A stretch of DNA of 23,756 nucleotides from Janthinobacterium lividum. GTDB taxonomy: Bacteria > Pseudomonadota > Gammaproteobacteria > Steroidobacterales > Steroidobacteraceae. Shown one piece after another: positions 1 through 9,368 of the stretch. Within the stretch, counting starts at the first letter, position 1, and the number at the start of each line of letters is the position of its first letter. The translations under genes and the position numbers were made by a program. Location of the stretch: positions 1 to 23,756 of the forward strand of contig CALPVO020000001.1 in the NCBI GenBank assembly GCA_943327025.2, in the 5' to 3' direction. The notes beneath the pieces are model-generated. The model ran no database searches, was not told where the DNA came from, and saw only the letters and a program-made list of their open reading frames with translations.

Positions 1-776
1 CGAGCAAAGCCGCCGTAGGTGTCCACGATAATCTTGCGGCCCGTGAGGCCGCAGTCGCCGACGGGACCACCGACCACGAACTTGCCAGTCGGATTGATGT
101 GGAATTTGGTCTTCGGCGACAGCAAATGCTTCGGCAGCACCGGCAAAATGACTTCTTCCATGACCGCTTCGCGCAGCGTCTTGGTGGAGACGTCCGGCGA
201 GTGCTGGGTGGACAGCACCACGGCATCGACGGCCACCGGCACGTCGTTTTCGTAGCGCATGGTCACTTGGCTCTTCGCATCGGGGCGCAGCCACTTCAGC
301 TTGCCTGCCTTGCGTACTTCGGCCTGACGCTGTACCAAGCGGTGCGCGAAGGTGATGGGGGCGGGCATCAGTACGTCGGTTTCATCCGAGGCGTAGCCGA
401 ACATGAGGCCTTGGTCGCCGGCGCCCTGCTTGCGCGGGTCCTTGCGGTCCACGCCTTGGGCGATGTCCGGCGACTGCTTGCCGATGATGTTGATGACTGC
501 ACAAGACGCGCCGTCGAAGCCCATCTCGGAGCTGTCGTAGCCAATCTCGAGGATGGTGTCGCGCACCAAGGCTTCGAGGTCGACCCAAGCGGTGGTGGTC
601 ACTTCGCCAGCGACGATGGCACATCCGGTCTTCACCAGTGTTTCCACGGCCACGCGCGCGGTCTTGTCATCCTTGAGGATGGCGTCGAGAACGGCATCCG
701 AGATCTGGTCGGCGACCTTGTCCGGGTGGCCTTCCGATACCGATTCCGAAGTGAACAGATAGCTGCCTGCGCTCAT
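1..776 (-). CDS. metK: S-adenosylmethionine synthase (methionine adenosyltransferase), N-terminal part, cut by the window edge
   Basis: This enzyme makes S-adenosylmethionine from methionine and ATP in the cytoplasm. Read on the minus strand from the ATG at 776, the protein begins [20 protein letters not shown], the family N-terminus whose His and Asp belong to the ATP/metal site. Further in are [12 protein letters not shown], the other MetK signature, and [17 protein letters not shown] followed by [11 protein letters not shown] near the left edge. About 258 codons are present of a usual 380-400; the C-terminal third, including the glycine-rich GGGAFSGKD loop, lies outside. The gene is divergent from tkt. 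Only a weak AGGA lies about 10 nt before the ATG. A strong hairpin lies in the leader. Recognition is very secure; the start is supported by the conserved N-terminus. Confidence 0.97.
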   Translation of the reverse strand, partial: MSAGSYLFTSESVSEGHPDKVADQISDAVLDAILKDDKTARVAVETLVKTGCAIVAGEVTTTAWVDLEALVRDTILEIGYDSSEMGFDGASCAVINIIGKQSPDIAQGVDRKDPRKQGAGDQGLMFGYASDETDVLMPAPITFAHRLVQRQAEVRKAGKLKWLRPDAKSQVTMRYENDVPVAVDAVVLSTQHSPDVSTKTLREAVMEEVILPVLPKHLLSPKTKFHINPTGKFVVGGPVGDCGLTGRKIIVDTYGGFA

Positions 777-817
777 GGGGCGGGGGTCCTGTGCAAGGGG
801 TGTTAAGCAAGTATTCG

Positions 818-844
818 GGGCATCCGTGCGGGGACGCACTGCCC
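818..844 (-). promoter_or_regulatory. Strong hairpin in the metK 5' leader, possible cis-regulatory RNA
   Basis: On the minus strand GGGCA (844-840) pairs with TGCCC (822-818), and GTGCG (839-835) pairs with CGCAC (830-826). This gives ten perfect base pairs, a UCCC loop and a single 3-nt bulge (GGA, 825-823). The stem would start about 6 nt from the predicted 5' end of the metK mRNA. I cannot match it to a known SAM or SAH riboswitch class by eye. It could be a 5' stabilising stem or part of a regulatory fold. Confidence 0.4.
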
Positions 845-857
845 ATACCGGGGCGAA

Positions 858-863
858 AGTATA
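858..863 (-). promoter_or_regulatory. Candidate -10 element of the metK promoter
   Basis: TATACT on the minus strand (863 to 858) is a good -10 match and would start transcription near 850, giving a leader of about 75 nt. The best -35-like hexamer, TTGGAA (891 to 886), is 22 bp away, which is too far, so the -35 is weak or an activator is used. Assignment is by motif only. Confidence 0.4.
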
Positions 864-961
864 GCGGAAGCCGGGCGGTGGGCGCTTCCAACTTGCGGCT
901 TGGCCTAGCGACCTGTTGTGGCGCCTAGCAGGGCGTTAGGTATGAAGCTCGGTAGGGCGGT

Positions 962-991
962 TTGCCGTGCGTGGCCCGTATCGGCGACAAT
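962..991 (+). promoter_or_regulatory. Candidate promoter for the tkt-gap-pgk-pyk block
   Basis: TTGCCG (962-967) and GACAAT (986-991) are separated by 18 bp, a plausible sigma-70 type pair. The predicted start near 998 gives a leader of about 50 nt before the tkt ATG. This is a motif reading only. Confidence 0.4.
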
Positions 992-1047
992 GCTGGTTCC
1001 CCGGGCGGCCTCGCGGCTGCCTCGCGCTACCTTCACAAGAGCCCCTC

Positions 1048-3057
1048 ATGACCGATCGCCGCCGCCTTGCCAATGCCCTTCGTGTTCTAGCCATGGATGC
1101 GGTCCAAGCTGCCAACTCCGGGCACCCGGGCGCGCCCATGGGCATGGCGGACTTGGCTGAGGCCCTGTGGCGCGGCCCGCTGAAGCACAACCCGGGCAAT
1201 CCTTCGTGGGCGGATCGCGACCGCTTTGTGCTGTCCAACGGTCATGGCTCCATGCTGCTGTACGGGCTGTTGCACCTCAGCGGCTACCCGCTTGAGATGG
1301 AACAACTGCGTACTTTCCGTCAGTGGGGTTCGCACTGCGCCGGACACCCGGAGCGCGAACTGCACCTAGGCATCGAGACCACTACCGGCCCGCTAGGGCA
1401 GGGCATAGCGAATGCCGTGGGCATGGCGCTGGCGGAGAAAGTGCTCGCTGCCCACTTCAATCGCCCGGGCCACGCTGTTGTTGATCACCGTACCTGGGTG
1501 TTCCTCGGCGATGGCTGCCTCATGGAAGGCATCTCGCACGAAGCCTGTGCACTCGCCGGCACGTTGCAGCTGTCGAAGCTCGTCATGTTCTACGACGACA
1601 ACGGCATTTCCATCGACGGTGAAGTACACGGCTGGTTCACGGACGATACGCCGGCCCGTTTCGAGGCCTACGGCTGGAACGTTATTCGTGGCGTTGATGG
1701 CCACGATGTGGCCGCGGTGGACCGCGCCATTGCCGCGGCCATCGAGCAAGGTAATACGCCGGGCGGCAAACCCACGCTCATCTGCTGCAAGACCATCATC
1801 GGCTGGGGCTCGCCCAACAAGCAGGGCACCGAAGCCGTGCACGGCGCGGCGCTCGGCGCTGCCGAAGTGGCCGCTGCGCGCGAGCAGCTGGGCTGGCAAG
1901 AAGCGCCATTCGAGATTCCCGCTGATGTGCGGGGCGCCTGGGATGCGCGCACGCGTGGTGCGGCTGCCGAAGCGGCTTGGCAGGAGAGCTTTGCCGCTTA
2001 TGCCGGCAACTACCCTGAGCTGGCGGCCGAATACAACCGTCGTATGGCGGGCGACCTGCCGGCTGGCTTGGCGGAAAAGGCTGCCGCAGCCATCGCCGCG
2101 GTACAGGCCGCTGGTGGTTCGCAGGCCACGCGTCAGTCATCGCAGGCGGCGCTTACGTTCTTTACGGGCCTGATGCCGGAACTGCTCGGTGGTTCGGCCG
2201 ACCTCACCGGTAGCAACAACACCAACCGCAAGGGCCACAAGTCCATCACGCCGCACGACTTCGCCGGCGATTACTTGCACTACGGCGTTCGCGAATTCGG
2301 CATGACCGGCATCATGAACGGCATGGCGCTGCACGGTGGCTTCGTGCCGTTCGGTGGCACGTTCCTGGTGTTCTCGGACTATGCCCGCAACGCGGTGCGC
2401 ATGAGTGCGCTCATGGGGCTGCCGGTCATCAACGTCTACACGCACGACAGCATTGGTCTGGGTGAAGACGGCCCCACGCACCAGCCCGTCGAACACACGG
2501 CCTCGCTGCGGCTCATTCCTAACCACGACGTGTGGCGCCCCTGCGATGCCGCGGAAACGCATGTCGCTTGGTTGTCTGCGGCCACCCGCCGTGACCGTCC
2601 TACCTCGCTCATCCTTACGCGGCAGGCTTTGCCTGCGCAAGCGCGCGACGCCGAGCAAGTGGCGGCCATGGCGCGTGGCGGCTATGTACTGAAAGACGCG
2701 GAAGGCGCGCAGGCCGTGCTCATCGCCACCGGCTCCGAAGTAGCGCTGGCGGTAGAGGCGCAGACGCAGTTGGCGGCGCGCGGCATTGCGGTGCGCGTGG
2801 TGTCCATGCCCTGTACGCAAGTGTTCGAGGCGCAGTCTGCCGCTTGGCGTGATGCAGTGTTGCCCAAGGGCCTGCCGCGCGTCGCTGTCGAGGCGGGTGT
2901 GACGGACGGCTGGTATCGCTATGTCGGTCTCGACGGCGCGGTGGTTGGACTCAATCGCTTTGGCGCTTCGGCACCTGCGAAGGTGCTGTTCGAGCAGTTC
3001 GGTTTTACGCCTGCCCAGGTGGCGGCGACAGTGGAAGGGGTGCTGGCGCACCGCTAG
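1048..3057 (+). CDS. tkt: Transketolase
   Basis: Thiamine-diphosphate enzyme moving two-carbon ketol units between sugar phosphates in the non-oxidative pentose phosphate pathway. The 669-residue length is normal. From the ATG at 1048 the N-terminus reads [20 protein letters not shown], the family start with the substrate-site His at about 26. The ThDP motif begins with GDG at 154-156 ([10 protein letters not shown]) and ends with the Asn of DDNGISIDG. The pyrimidine domain has [18 protein letters not shown], containing the catalytic Glu. In-frame extension to a GTG at 967 is possible but adds 27 residues with no family resemblance. The Shine-Dalgarno is weak (AAGAG). It is followed 61 bp later by gap; promoter candidate at 962-991. 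Confidence 0.96.
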   Translation: MTDRRRLANALRVLAMDAVQAANSGHPGAPMGMADLAEALWRGPLKHNPGNPSWADRDRFVLSNGHGSMLLYGLLHLSGYPLEMEQLRTFRQWGSHCAGHPERELHLGIETTTGPLGQGIANAVGMALAEKVLAAHFNRPGHAVVDHRTWVFLGDGCLMEGISHEACALAGTLQLSKLVMFYDDNGISIDGEVHGWFTDDTPARFEAYGWNVIRGVDGHDVAAVDRAIAAAIEQGNTPGGKPTLICCKTIIGWGSPNKQGTEAVHGAALGAAEVAAAREQLGWQEAPFEIPADVRGAWDARTRGAAAEAAWQESFAAYAGNYPELAAEYNRRMAGDLPAGLAEKAAAAIAAVQAAGGSQATRQSSQAALTFFTGLMPELLGGSADLTGSNNTNRKGHKSITPHDFAGDYLHYGVREFGMTGIMNGMALHGGFVPFGGTFLVFSDYARNAVRMSALMGLPVINVYTHDSIGLGEDGPTHQPVEHTASLRLIPNHDVWRPCDAAETHVAWLSAATRRDRPTSLILTRQALPAQARDAEQVAAMARGGYVLKDAEGAQAVLIATGSEVALAVEAQTQLAARGIAVRVVSMPCTQVFEAQSAAWRDAVLPKGLPRVAVEAGVTDGWYRYVGLDGAVVGLNRFGASAPAKVLFEQFGFTPAQVAATVEGVLAHR

Positions 3058-3118
3058 GCGCGGGCGTTTCAGGCAACTTCATTTTTTTCGTTTCAGGTTC
3101 TTTACTGGAGAGTAGACC

Positions 3119-4132
3119 ATGGCTGTGAAGGTTGGCATTAATGGCTACGGCCGCATTGGCCGCAATATCCTGCGCGCACTGTACGAATCGGGCCGCACGA
3201 ACGAAATCCAGATCGTTGGCATCAACGACTTGGGTGACGCCAATACCAACGCTCACCTGACGCGCTTCGACACCGCGCACGGCCGCTTCCCCGGTGAAGT
3301 CGCCGTCGATGGCGACAGCATGGTGGTGAACGGCGATCGCATCCGTGTGCTGAAGAGCCGCGACCCGGCGGCATTGCCCTGGGGCGAACTCGGCGTGGAC
3401 GTGGTGCTCGAGTGCACCGGCTTGTTCACCACCAAGGAAAAGGCATCGGCGCACCTCAAGGGTGGCGCGAAGAAGGTGGTCATCTCCGCGCCGGGTGGCA
3501 AGGACGTAGACGCCACGGTGGTCTACGGCGTCAACCACGACGTACTCCGTAGTGACATGACCGTCATCTCGAATGCTTCCTGCACCACCAATGGCCTGGC
3601 GCCGTTGGCCAAGGTGTTACACGACAACATCGGTCTGGTGCACGGCATCATGACCACGGTGCATGCCTACACCAATGACCAGGTGCTCACCGACGTTTAC
3701 CACGAGGACCTGCGTCGCGCGCGTTCGGCCACCATGTCCATGATTCCGACCAAGACTGGCGCCGCCGCGGCGGTGGGTTTGGTGCTCCCGGAATTGAACG
3801 GCAAGCTCGATGGCTTCGCCATCCGCGTGCCCACCATCAATGTGTCGCTCGTGGACCTCTCGTTCGTGGCGGCTCGCGCCACCTCGACCGAAGAGATCAA
3901 CGCACTCGTGCAGGCCGCTGCCACTGGTCCGCTGAAGGGCGTGCTCGCCTACAACGACGGCCCGCTGGTGTCCGTGGACTTCAATCACAACCCGGCGTCC
4001 TCCACCTACGACTCGACTTTGACGAAGGTCATCGACGGCACGCTGGTGAAGGTCTGCTCCTGGTACGACAACGAGTGGGGCTTCTCCAACCGCATGCTGG
4101 ACACCACGCTGGCCTGGTCGCGCGCGAAGTAA
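3119..4132 (+). CDS. gap: Glyceraldehyde-3-phosphate dehydrogenase, type I
   Basis: Catalyses the phosphorylating oxidation of glyceraldehyde 3-phosphate to 1,3-bisphosphoglycerate. The 337 residues are full length. The Rossmann start [12 protein letters not shown] covers residues 5-16. The active-site block [10 protein letters not shown] puts the catalytic Cys at 155, and the paired His is at 182 in [10 protein letters not shown]. The C-terminus has [17 protein letters not shown] lies 8 nt before the ATG. Cofactor choice is not settled by eye; VGINDL at the end of the second strand is compatible with NAD. The gene lies 61 bp after tkt (that gap has a T-rich run at about 3081-3088 but no hairpin) and 10 bp before pgk, so cotranscription with pgk is very likely. 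Confidence 0.97.
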   Translation: MAVKVGINGYGRIGRNILRALYESGRTNEIQIVGINDLGDANTNAHLTRFDTAHGRFPGEVAVDGDSMVVNGDRIRVLKSRDPAALPWGELGVDVVLECTGLFTTKEKASAHLKGGAKKVVISAPGGKDVDATVVYGVNHDVLRSDMTVISNASCTTNGLAPLAKVLHDNIGLVHGIMTTVHAYTNDQVLTDVYHEDLRRARSATMSMIPTKTGAAAAVGLVLPELNGKLDGFAIRVPTINVSLVDLSFVAARATSTEEINALVQAAATGPLKGVLAYNDGPLVSVDFNHNPASSTYDSTLTKVIDGTLVKVCSWYDNEWGFSNRMLDTTLAWSRAK

Positions 4133-4142
4133 GGGCATAGTC

Positions 4143-5336
4143 ATGCAGCAAGTCATCCGCATGACGGACCTGGACCTGCGCGGCAAGCGCGTGCTGGTCC
4201 GCGAGGACCTCAACGTCCCGGTACACGATGGCGTGGTGACGAGCGATGCCCGTATCCGCGCCGCTCTGCCAACGCTGCGCGCCGCACTGGCGGGTGGCGC
4301 GCGCCTCATGATTCTGTCGCACCTCGGACGCCCTGAAGAAGGCGTGCCGGCGGCAGAGTTCTCGCTGGCGCCCGTAGCGGCACGGCTCTCCGAGTTGCTC
4401 GGGCGCAAGGTGCCGCTGGTGACCAACTGGCTCGATGGCGTCGAAGTGGCTCCCGGCGAGGCCGTGCTCTGCGAGAACGTCCGCTTCAACAAAGGCGAGA
4501 AGAAGGACAACGAGGCGCTGTCGCGTCGCATGGCGGCGCTGTGCGATGTGTACGTGATGGATGCTTTCGGTACGGCGCACCGTGCCGAGGCCAGCACCCA
4601 TGGCGTGGCGCGCTTTGCGCCGGTGGCTTGCGCGGGCCCCTTGCTGGTGAACGAATTGGTGGCGCTGGAGACCGCGCTGGAAAAGCCTGCTCGTCCATTG
4701 GTGGCTATCGTGGCGGGCTCCAAGGTGTCCACGAAACTCACCGTGCTGGAGTCGCTGCTCTCGAAGGTGGACAAGCTCATCGTCGGTGGTGGCATTGCCA
4801 ACACCTTCCTCGCCGCAGCCGGGCTGCCGGTGGGCAAGAGCCTGCACGAAGCGGAGATGCTGGACATGGCCCGCAAGCTGGCGGCGGAAGCCAGTGCGCG
4901 CGGCGCGGAGATTCCCTTGCCGTCAGACGTGGTGGTGGCGAAGGCCTTCTCTGCGCAGGCCGAGGCAGATGTGAAGGCAGTGGCGAATGTCGCTGCCGAT
5001 GACCTCATCCTCGATATCGGCCCGGATACCGCCGACCGTCTCGCGAAGATTCTCGAGACGGCTGGCACCATCGTCTGGAACGGGCCGGTGGGCGTGTTCG
5101 AGTTCGACCAGTTCGGCGAAGGCACGAAGACCCTGGCGTTGGCCATTGCCCGCTCCAAGGCGTTTTCGCTGGCGGGCGGTGGCGATACGCTCGCCGCCAT
5201 CGAGAAATACGGCGTGGAGGAGGGCATCTCCTATATCTCCACGGGTGGTGGTGCGTTTCTGGAGTTCGTGGAGGGCAAGGTGTTGCCCGCCGTGGACCTC
5301 CTGCAGCGCCGCGCCGCGGGGGAAACGTTTGCCTAA
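4143..5336 (+). CDS. pgk: Phosphoglycerate kinase
   Basis: Transfers phosphate from 1,3-bisphosphoglycerate to ADP, the step after gap. 397 residues, normal for bacteria. The N-terminal signature [14 protein letters not shown] is followed by the substrate-site block [10 protein letters not shown] and later [15 protein letters not shown]. The nucleotide-side domain has [37 protein letters not shown] and the C-terminal [12 protein letters not shown] and [10 protein letters not shown] loops. The ATG at 4143 is preferred over the internal ATG at 4161 because AAGGG stands 7 nt upstream and gammaproteobacterial Pgk proteins usually have a few residues before the TDLDL motif. It follows gap by 10 bp. 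Confidence 0.97.
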   Translation: MQQVIRMTDLDLRGKRVLVREDLNVPVHDGVVTSDARIRAALPTLRAALAGGARLMILSHLGRPEEGVPAAEFSLAPVAARLSELLGRKVPLVTNWLDGVEVAPGEAVLCENVRFNKGEKKDNEALSRRMAALCDVYVMDAFGTAHRAEASTHGVARFAPVACAGPLLVNELVALETALEKPARPLVAIVAGSKVSTKLTVLESLLSKVDKLIVGGGIANTFLAAAGLPVGKSLHEAEMLDMARKLAAEASARGAEIPLPSDVVVAKAFSAQAEADVKAVANVAADDLILDIGPDTADRLAKILETAGTIVWNGPVGVFEFDQFGEGTKTLALAIARSKAFSLAGGGDTLAAIEKYGVEEGISYISTGGGAFLEFVEGKVLPAVDLLQRRAAGETFA

Positions 5337-5358
5337 AGTCCCCTTCGGCAGGTAAATT
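5329..5358 (+). promoter_or_regulatory. Possible internal promoter before pyk
   Basis: TTGCCT (5329-5334) and TAAATT (5353-5358) are 18 bp apart at the pgk end and in the 61-bp pgk-pyk gap. This could give pyk and the three genes after it their own transcription. Motif match only. Confidence 0.25.
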
Positions 5359-5397
5359 ACTCCGCTGACAACGTTGGACATTGCTTGGGGGAGTGCC

Positions 5398-6840
5398 ATG
5401 GCAGGACAGCAACAGAGACGTACCAAGATCGTTGCCACCCTCGGGCCGGCCACGGACGACCTGGCGACCCTGACGGCCATGATTGCCGCCGGCGTGGATG
5501 TGGTCCGCGTCAATTTTTCCCACGGTTCTCTGGAAGAGCACGCCGCTCGCGTCGGTCGGGTACGTCAGGCGGCCGCGGCGGTGGGGCGCTGTGTCGCCAT
5601 CCTCGGCGACCTGCGTGGCCCCAAGATCCGGATCGAACGCTTCCTGGAAGGCAAAGTGTTTCTCGAAGAGGGGCAGGACTTTGCGCTGGACCCCGCCTTC
5701 GATCCGAACGCTGGCACTCTGCAGATAGTTGGGGTCGCCTACCAAGACCTGCCGCGTGACGTGCGTGCCGGTGACGTGCTGCTCCTGAACGACGGTCTCA
5801 TCGTGCTCGAGGTCAAAGCGGTGCGCGGTACGCGTATCGACACCAAGGTGGTCATAGGCGGCGAACTTTCCGACCGCAAGGGCGTCAACCGTCGCGGTGG
5901 CGGCCTGTCGGCTGGCGCGTTGACGGACAAGGACCGCGAAGACATTCGGATGGCGGCGCAGATTGGCGTCGACTATCTGGCAGTGTCTTTCCCGAAGAAC
6001 GCTTTGGACATGCACGAGGCACGGACGCTGCTCAAGGCCGCCGGTGGCACGGGCAAGCTGGTCGCCAAGATCGAACGCGCCGAGGCGCTCGTCAACTTGA
6101 AGGAAATCGTCGAGGCCAGTGACGCGGTCATGGTGGCTCGCGGCGACCTCGGCGTGGAGGTCGGCTACGCTGAGCTCACGGGCCTGCAGAAGCACATCAT
6201 CGCTGAGACGCTCGACCAGTTCCGCGCGGTCATTACCGCTACGCAGATGATGGAAAGCATGATTTACAACCCGGTGCCTACGCGCGCCGAGGTGTCGGAT
6301 GTAGCCAACGCCGTCATGGATGGCACCGACGCGGTCATGCTTTCCGCGGAAACCGCCGTGGGCAAATACCCGGTCAAGACGGTACAGGAGATGGTCAATA
6401 TCATCGTTGGCGCCGAGAAGTGGCAGGTAGCGAACTTCCGCCAGGCCAGTCACGAACACGACAAGTTCGAGCGCACCGACGAAGCGATTGCTCGTTCCGT
6501 CATGTATGCCGCCAACCACATGCCGATACGCTGCATCGTGGCTTTGACGGAGTCCGGTAGCACGACGTTGTGGATGTCGCGCATTCGGTCGGACATTCCC
6601 ATCTATGCCTTCACCCGCCAGGAGGTGACGCAGCGCCGCGTCACGTTGTATCGTGGGGTGCAGCCGGTGGCTTTCGACGTGGTCCACACGGACCCGGAGA
6701 AGTTGTACACCAGCATTTTCCACATGCTGATCGAACTCGGGCTGGCCGACGAAGGTGACCGCATCATTGTCACCAAGGGCGAGCTGTCCGGGGTTGCGGG
6801 CGGCACCAATTCCATGAAGATCCTCGAGGTCCGCAGATGA
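5398..6840 (+). CDS. pyk: Pyruvate kinase (PykA type)
   Basis: Makes pyruvate and ATP from phosphoenolpyruvate and ADP. The ATG at 5398 gives 480 residues, the length of E. coli PykA, and has GGGGGAG just upstream; an in-frame TTG at 5374 is less likely. Near the N-terminus is TKIVATLGPAT (residues 9-19) and then VNFSHGS with substrate-binding residues. The core has IGVDYLAVSFPKN, LVAKIERAEA with the catalytic Lys, the metal-site block VMVARGDLGVE, and ITATQMMESMI. The C-terminal domain is complete and ends NSMKILEVRR. The stop overlaps the start of the acylase gene (ATGA, 6837-6840), so the two are translationally coupled. Confidence 0.96.
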   Translation: MAGQQQRRTKIVATLGPATDDLATLTAMIAAGVDVVRVNFSHGSLEEHAARVGRVRQAAAAVGRCVAILGDLRGPKIRIERFLEGKVFLEEGQDFALDPAFDPNAGTLQIVGVAYQDLPRDVRAGDVLLLNDGLIVLEVKAVRGTRIDTKVVIGGELSDRKGVNRRGGGLSAGALTDKDREDIRMAAQIGVDYLAVSFPKNALDMHEARTLLKAAGGTGKLVAKIERAEALVNLKEIVEASDAVMVARGDLGVEVGYAELTGLQKHIIAETLDQFRAVITATQMMESMIYNPVPTRAEVSDVANAVMDGTDAVMLSAETAVGKYPVKTVQEMVNIIVGAEKWQVANFRQASHEHDKFERTDEAIARSVMYAANHMPIRCIVALTESGSTTLWMSRIRSDIPIYAFTRQEVTQRRVTLYRGVQPVAFDVVHTDPEKLYTSIFHMLIELGLADEGDRIIVTKGELSGVAGGTNSMKILEVRR

Positions 6841-9368
6841 ACGCACCCGCCACTGTCCAGCCTTCCCGGTCTTTTTCATGGCGCAGGGTTCTTGGTTGGT
6901 CAGCAGGCGGGTTGGCAGCCCTCGTGGTGGCTGCCGCGTTGGCAGGCTGGCTTGCCCTGCGGGGTAGCTTGCCGCAGCTCGAAGGCGAGGCCACGCTAGC
7001 GGGTCTCGGTGCCCCCGTTACCGTCATGCGCGACGCTGCTGGTACGCCCACGGTCGTCGCTACCTCCCGGGAAGATATCGCTTACGCGCTGGGCTACTTG
7101 CACGGGCAAGAACGCTTCTTTCAGATGGACCTGCAGCGCCGCGCCCCTGCTGGCGAGTTGGCGGCGCTGCTGGGGCCTAAGGTGCTCGACACCGACCGCA
7201 AGTTCCGCCCGCATGGCCTGCGCGCCGTGGCCCGCCAAGTGGTGGCAGCGGCAACGCCAGCGGAGCAACGCTTGCTGGAACTGTACACCGCAGGGGTGAA
7301 TGCCGGCCTCGGCGCGCTGCGGGCTCGCCCTTGGGAATATCTCTTGCTGCAGCAGCAGCCGCGCCCTTGGCTGCCGGAAGACACCATCCTCACGGCGCAT
7401 GCCATGTTCCTGACGCTGCAAGATAGCGATGGCAGTTTTGAACGCCAGCGCGCAGCCATTCACGCCACCACGCCGGGCCTCGAAGATTTCCTCTACTCCC
7501 CGCCAGGCGAATGGCAAGCCCCCTTGTTCGGCGCCCCGCTGCCGGCTGTGCCGGTGCCGGTGGAGGCAATCCAAGCGGCCCTCGCTGCGGCGCCGCCCGC
7601 AGCGAAGCAGGCAAGTATTGCCGCAGCGCCGAGTGGCTTGCTTGCCGCGCTGGCGGGCGAAGGTAACGATGAACTCTCTGGTGAATTTTTTGGCGAACGC
7701 GCTGACGAAGGCGTGGCGGTGGTCGGCAGCAATAACTGGGCGCTCGCTGGGAAGCACACCGCTAGTGGCGGAGCCCTCGTGGCGGACGATATGCATCTCG
7801 CCATTCGCGTGCCGAACATCTGGTATCGCGTGCGCTTGGAAACGCGCGACGCTGCCGGTGCCTTGCAGTCCGCAGTCACGGGCGTGTCCTTGCCCGGTTC
7901 ACCGTTGGTGGTCGCTGGCAGCAACGGCCGCATCGCCTGGGGCTTCACGAACAGCAACATCGACAGCACGGATGCGGTGGTGCTCGTGCCGGACCCGGCC
8001 CAGACCGACCATTACCTGACAGCCACCGGTACCAAAGCCTTGCAAAAGCGCGAGGAAGTGCTCGAGGTGCGCGGCGGTAAGCCCGTGAAGATCGAGGTGA
8101 TCACCAGTGAATTCGGACCGGTGCTGGCCAAAGACGCAGACGGCCGCGCGGTGGCGGTGCAGTGGGTGCCGCATTTCGCGGGCGGTACCAACCTCAAGGC
8201 CATCCAGATGATGGAGGCCCAGGACGTCGCGGGCGCATTGGCGGTGGCGAGTGGGGCGGGCATGCCCACGCAGAACCTCACCGTTGGCGACAGCAGTGGG
8301 CAGATTGCGTGGACGTTGATGGGACAAGTGCCGCAGCGCTTGGCAGCGCCCATTGCCTTGCCGCGTTTGTCCACAGACCCGGCCGCCTTGTGGGCCGGGG
8401 TGGGCCCGGTGCCTGCTGCTTTGGCGCGTATCAATCCGGCAGATGGGCGCATCTGGACCGCGAACGCGCGCATTGGTGGCATGGCGGGGGAGGACGTCAG
8501 CGCCGACGATGCCGCGGCAGCGGCGCTGTATGCGGGGCTTGGCAGTTCCACCTTCGACCGCGGCGCGCGCACCAAGCAAATTCGCGACGGCCTCTTGGGC
8601 TTGGAAAAAGCCACACCCGCCGACTTCCTGAAGATCCACTTGGATGACCGCGCGGTATTCGTGCAGCACTGGCAACCGGTGGCTTTGCGTGCGGCGGAGG
8701 CTGCCCAAGTGCCGGCCGCCACGCGCGCCTTGCTGGCCGCGCCCTTCACGGCGGCATCCGTGGACAGCGTCAGTTATCGCTTGGTGCGTGCCTTCCATCG
8801 TGAACTCACCAAGCAAACCTACGTGGCCCTCACGGCAGCGGCGCAAGCCACGCTGCCCGATTTGGAATTCAAGGTGCCGCCCGAGTTCGAAGGTGCCTTG
8901 TGGCAACTGGTGAGCGCGCCTGCGGGCACTTTGCCCGCCCCGGGTGGCAAGGGCTGGGACGCTTTCCTCGGCGCGGTGCTCAAGGATGCCTTGCAGGAAG
9001 CGGAGCAAAACTGTGGCGGCCAACTGGCCGACTGCCATTGGGGCCGCGCCAATACCGCCAAGATTCATCATCCCTTGTCGGCCGGCGTGCCGGGCCTCGG
9101 CCGGTTGGTGGACATGCCCGCCAACCCGCTGCCTGGCGATGGCGACATGCCGCGCGTGCAGCGCCCGGAACATGGGGCCAGCCAACGCTTCGCGGTGACG
9201 CCGGGCCGCGAGTCCGAGGGCTATCTCGAGATGCCCGGTGGCAACGCCGGTAACCCGCTTTCGCCGTACTATGGCGCCGGCCACGCCGACTGGGAACAAG
9301 GCGTGCCCACGCCCTTCCTGCCCGGCGCCACGCGCTGGACTCTGCAACTCAAACCGAGCGCCCGATGA
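6837..9368 (+). CDS. Penicillin acylase family protein (Ntn hydrolase, peptidase S45), membrane-anchored or exported
   Basis: An amidase precursor of 843 residues, of the family that self-cleaves into two chains and hydrolyses amides such as beta-lactam side chains or N-acyl homoserine lactones. A hydrophobic segment at about residues 20-41 follows basic residues and should act as signal or anchor, placing the enzyme in the periplasm. The alpha-chain part has the family block IAYALGYLHGQERFFQMDL (about 81-99). The nucleophile is Ser298 in VGSNNWALAGKHTASG, where cleavage would expose the beta chain; an Ala/Pro-rich stretch at about 240-270 fits the removed linker region. The C-terminal part has the family block RVQRPEHGASQRF. 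It overlaps pyk and the next ATPase by 4 bp on each side. The substrate cannot be told from sequence. Confidence 0.88.
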   Translation: MNAPATVQPSRSFSWRRVLGWSAGGLAALVVAAALAGWLALRGSLPQLEGEATLAGLGAPVTVMRDAAGTPTVVATSREDIAYALGYLHGQERFFQMDLQRRAPAGELAALLGPKVLDTDRKFRPHGLRAVARQVVAAATPAEQRLLELYTAGVNAGLGALRARPWEYLLLQQQPRPWLPEDTILTAHAMFLTLQDSDGSFERQRAAIHATTPGLEDFLYSPPGEWQAPLFGAPLPAVPVPVEAIQAALAAAPPAAKQASIAAAPSGLLAALAGEGNDELSGEFFGERADEGVAVVGSNNWALAGKHTASGGALVADDMHLAIRVPNIWYRVRLETRDAAGALQSAVTGVSLPGSPLVVAGSNGRIAWGFTNSNIDSTDAVVLVPDPAQTDHYLTATGTKALQKREEVLEVRGGKPVKIEVITSEFGPVLAKDADGRAVAVQWVPHFAGGTNLKAIQMMEAQDVAGALAVASGAGMPTQNLTVGDSSGQIAWTLMGQVPQRLAAPIALPRLSTDPAALWAGVGPVPAALARINPADGRIWTANARIGGMAGEDVSADDAAAAALYAGLGSSTFDRGARTKQIRDGLLGLEKATPADFLKIHLDDRAVFVQHWQPVALRAAEAAQVPAATRALLAAPFTAASVDSVSYRLVRAFHRELTKQTYVALTAAAQATLPDLEFKVPPEFEGALWQLVSAPAGTLPAPGGKGWDAFLGAVLKDALQEAEQNCGGQLADCHWGRANTAKIHHPLSAGVPGLGRLVDMPANPLPGDGDMPRVQRPEHGASQRFAVTPGRESEGYLEMPGGNAGNPLSPYYGAGHADWEQGVPTPFLPGATRWTLQLKPSAR

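Noticed and set aside
99..806. Plus-strand open frame over metK (235 codons)
   Set aside because: metK on the other strand is certain; this frame reads like translated antisense.
2137..3051. Minus-strand open frame opposite tkt (304 codons)
   Set aside because: Fully antisense to the conserved pyrimidine and C-terminal domains of transketolase, no motif.
3058..3118. T-rich run between tkt and gap as an intrinsic terminator
   Set aside because: The run of T (about 3081-3088) has no stable stem directly before it; the nearest small stem (3039-3052) is inside tkt and 29 bp away.
3617..5227. Long minus-strand open frame opposite gap and pgk (about 536 codons)
   Set aside because: It lies fully antisense to two unmistakable glycolytic genes, has no domain signature and an Arg/Ser/Ala-rich composition typical of G+C-rich shadow frames.
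5005..6879. Long minus-strand open frame opposite pgk and pyk (about 624 codons)
   Set aside because: Antisense to pyk with no recognisable motif. The length comes from stop-poor antisense frames at high G+C.
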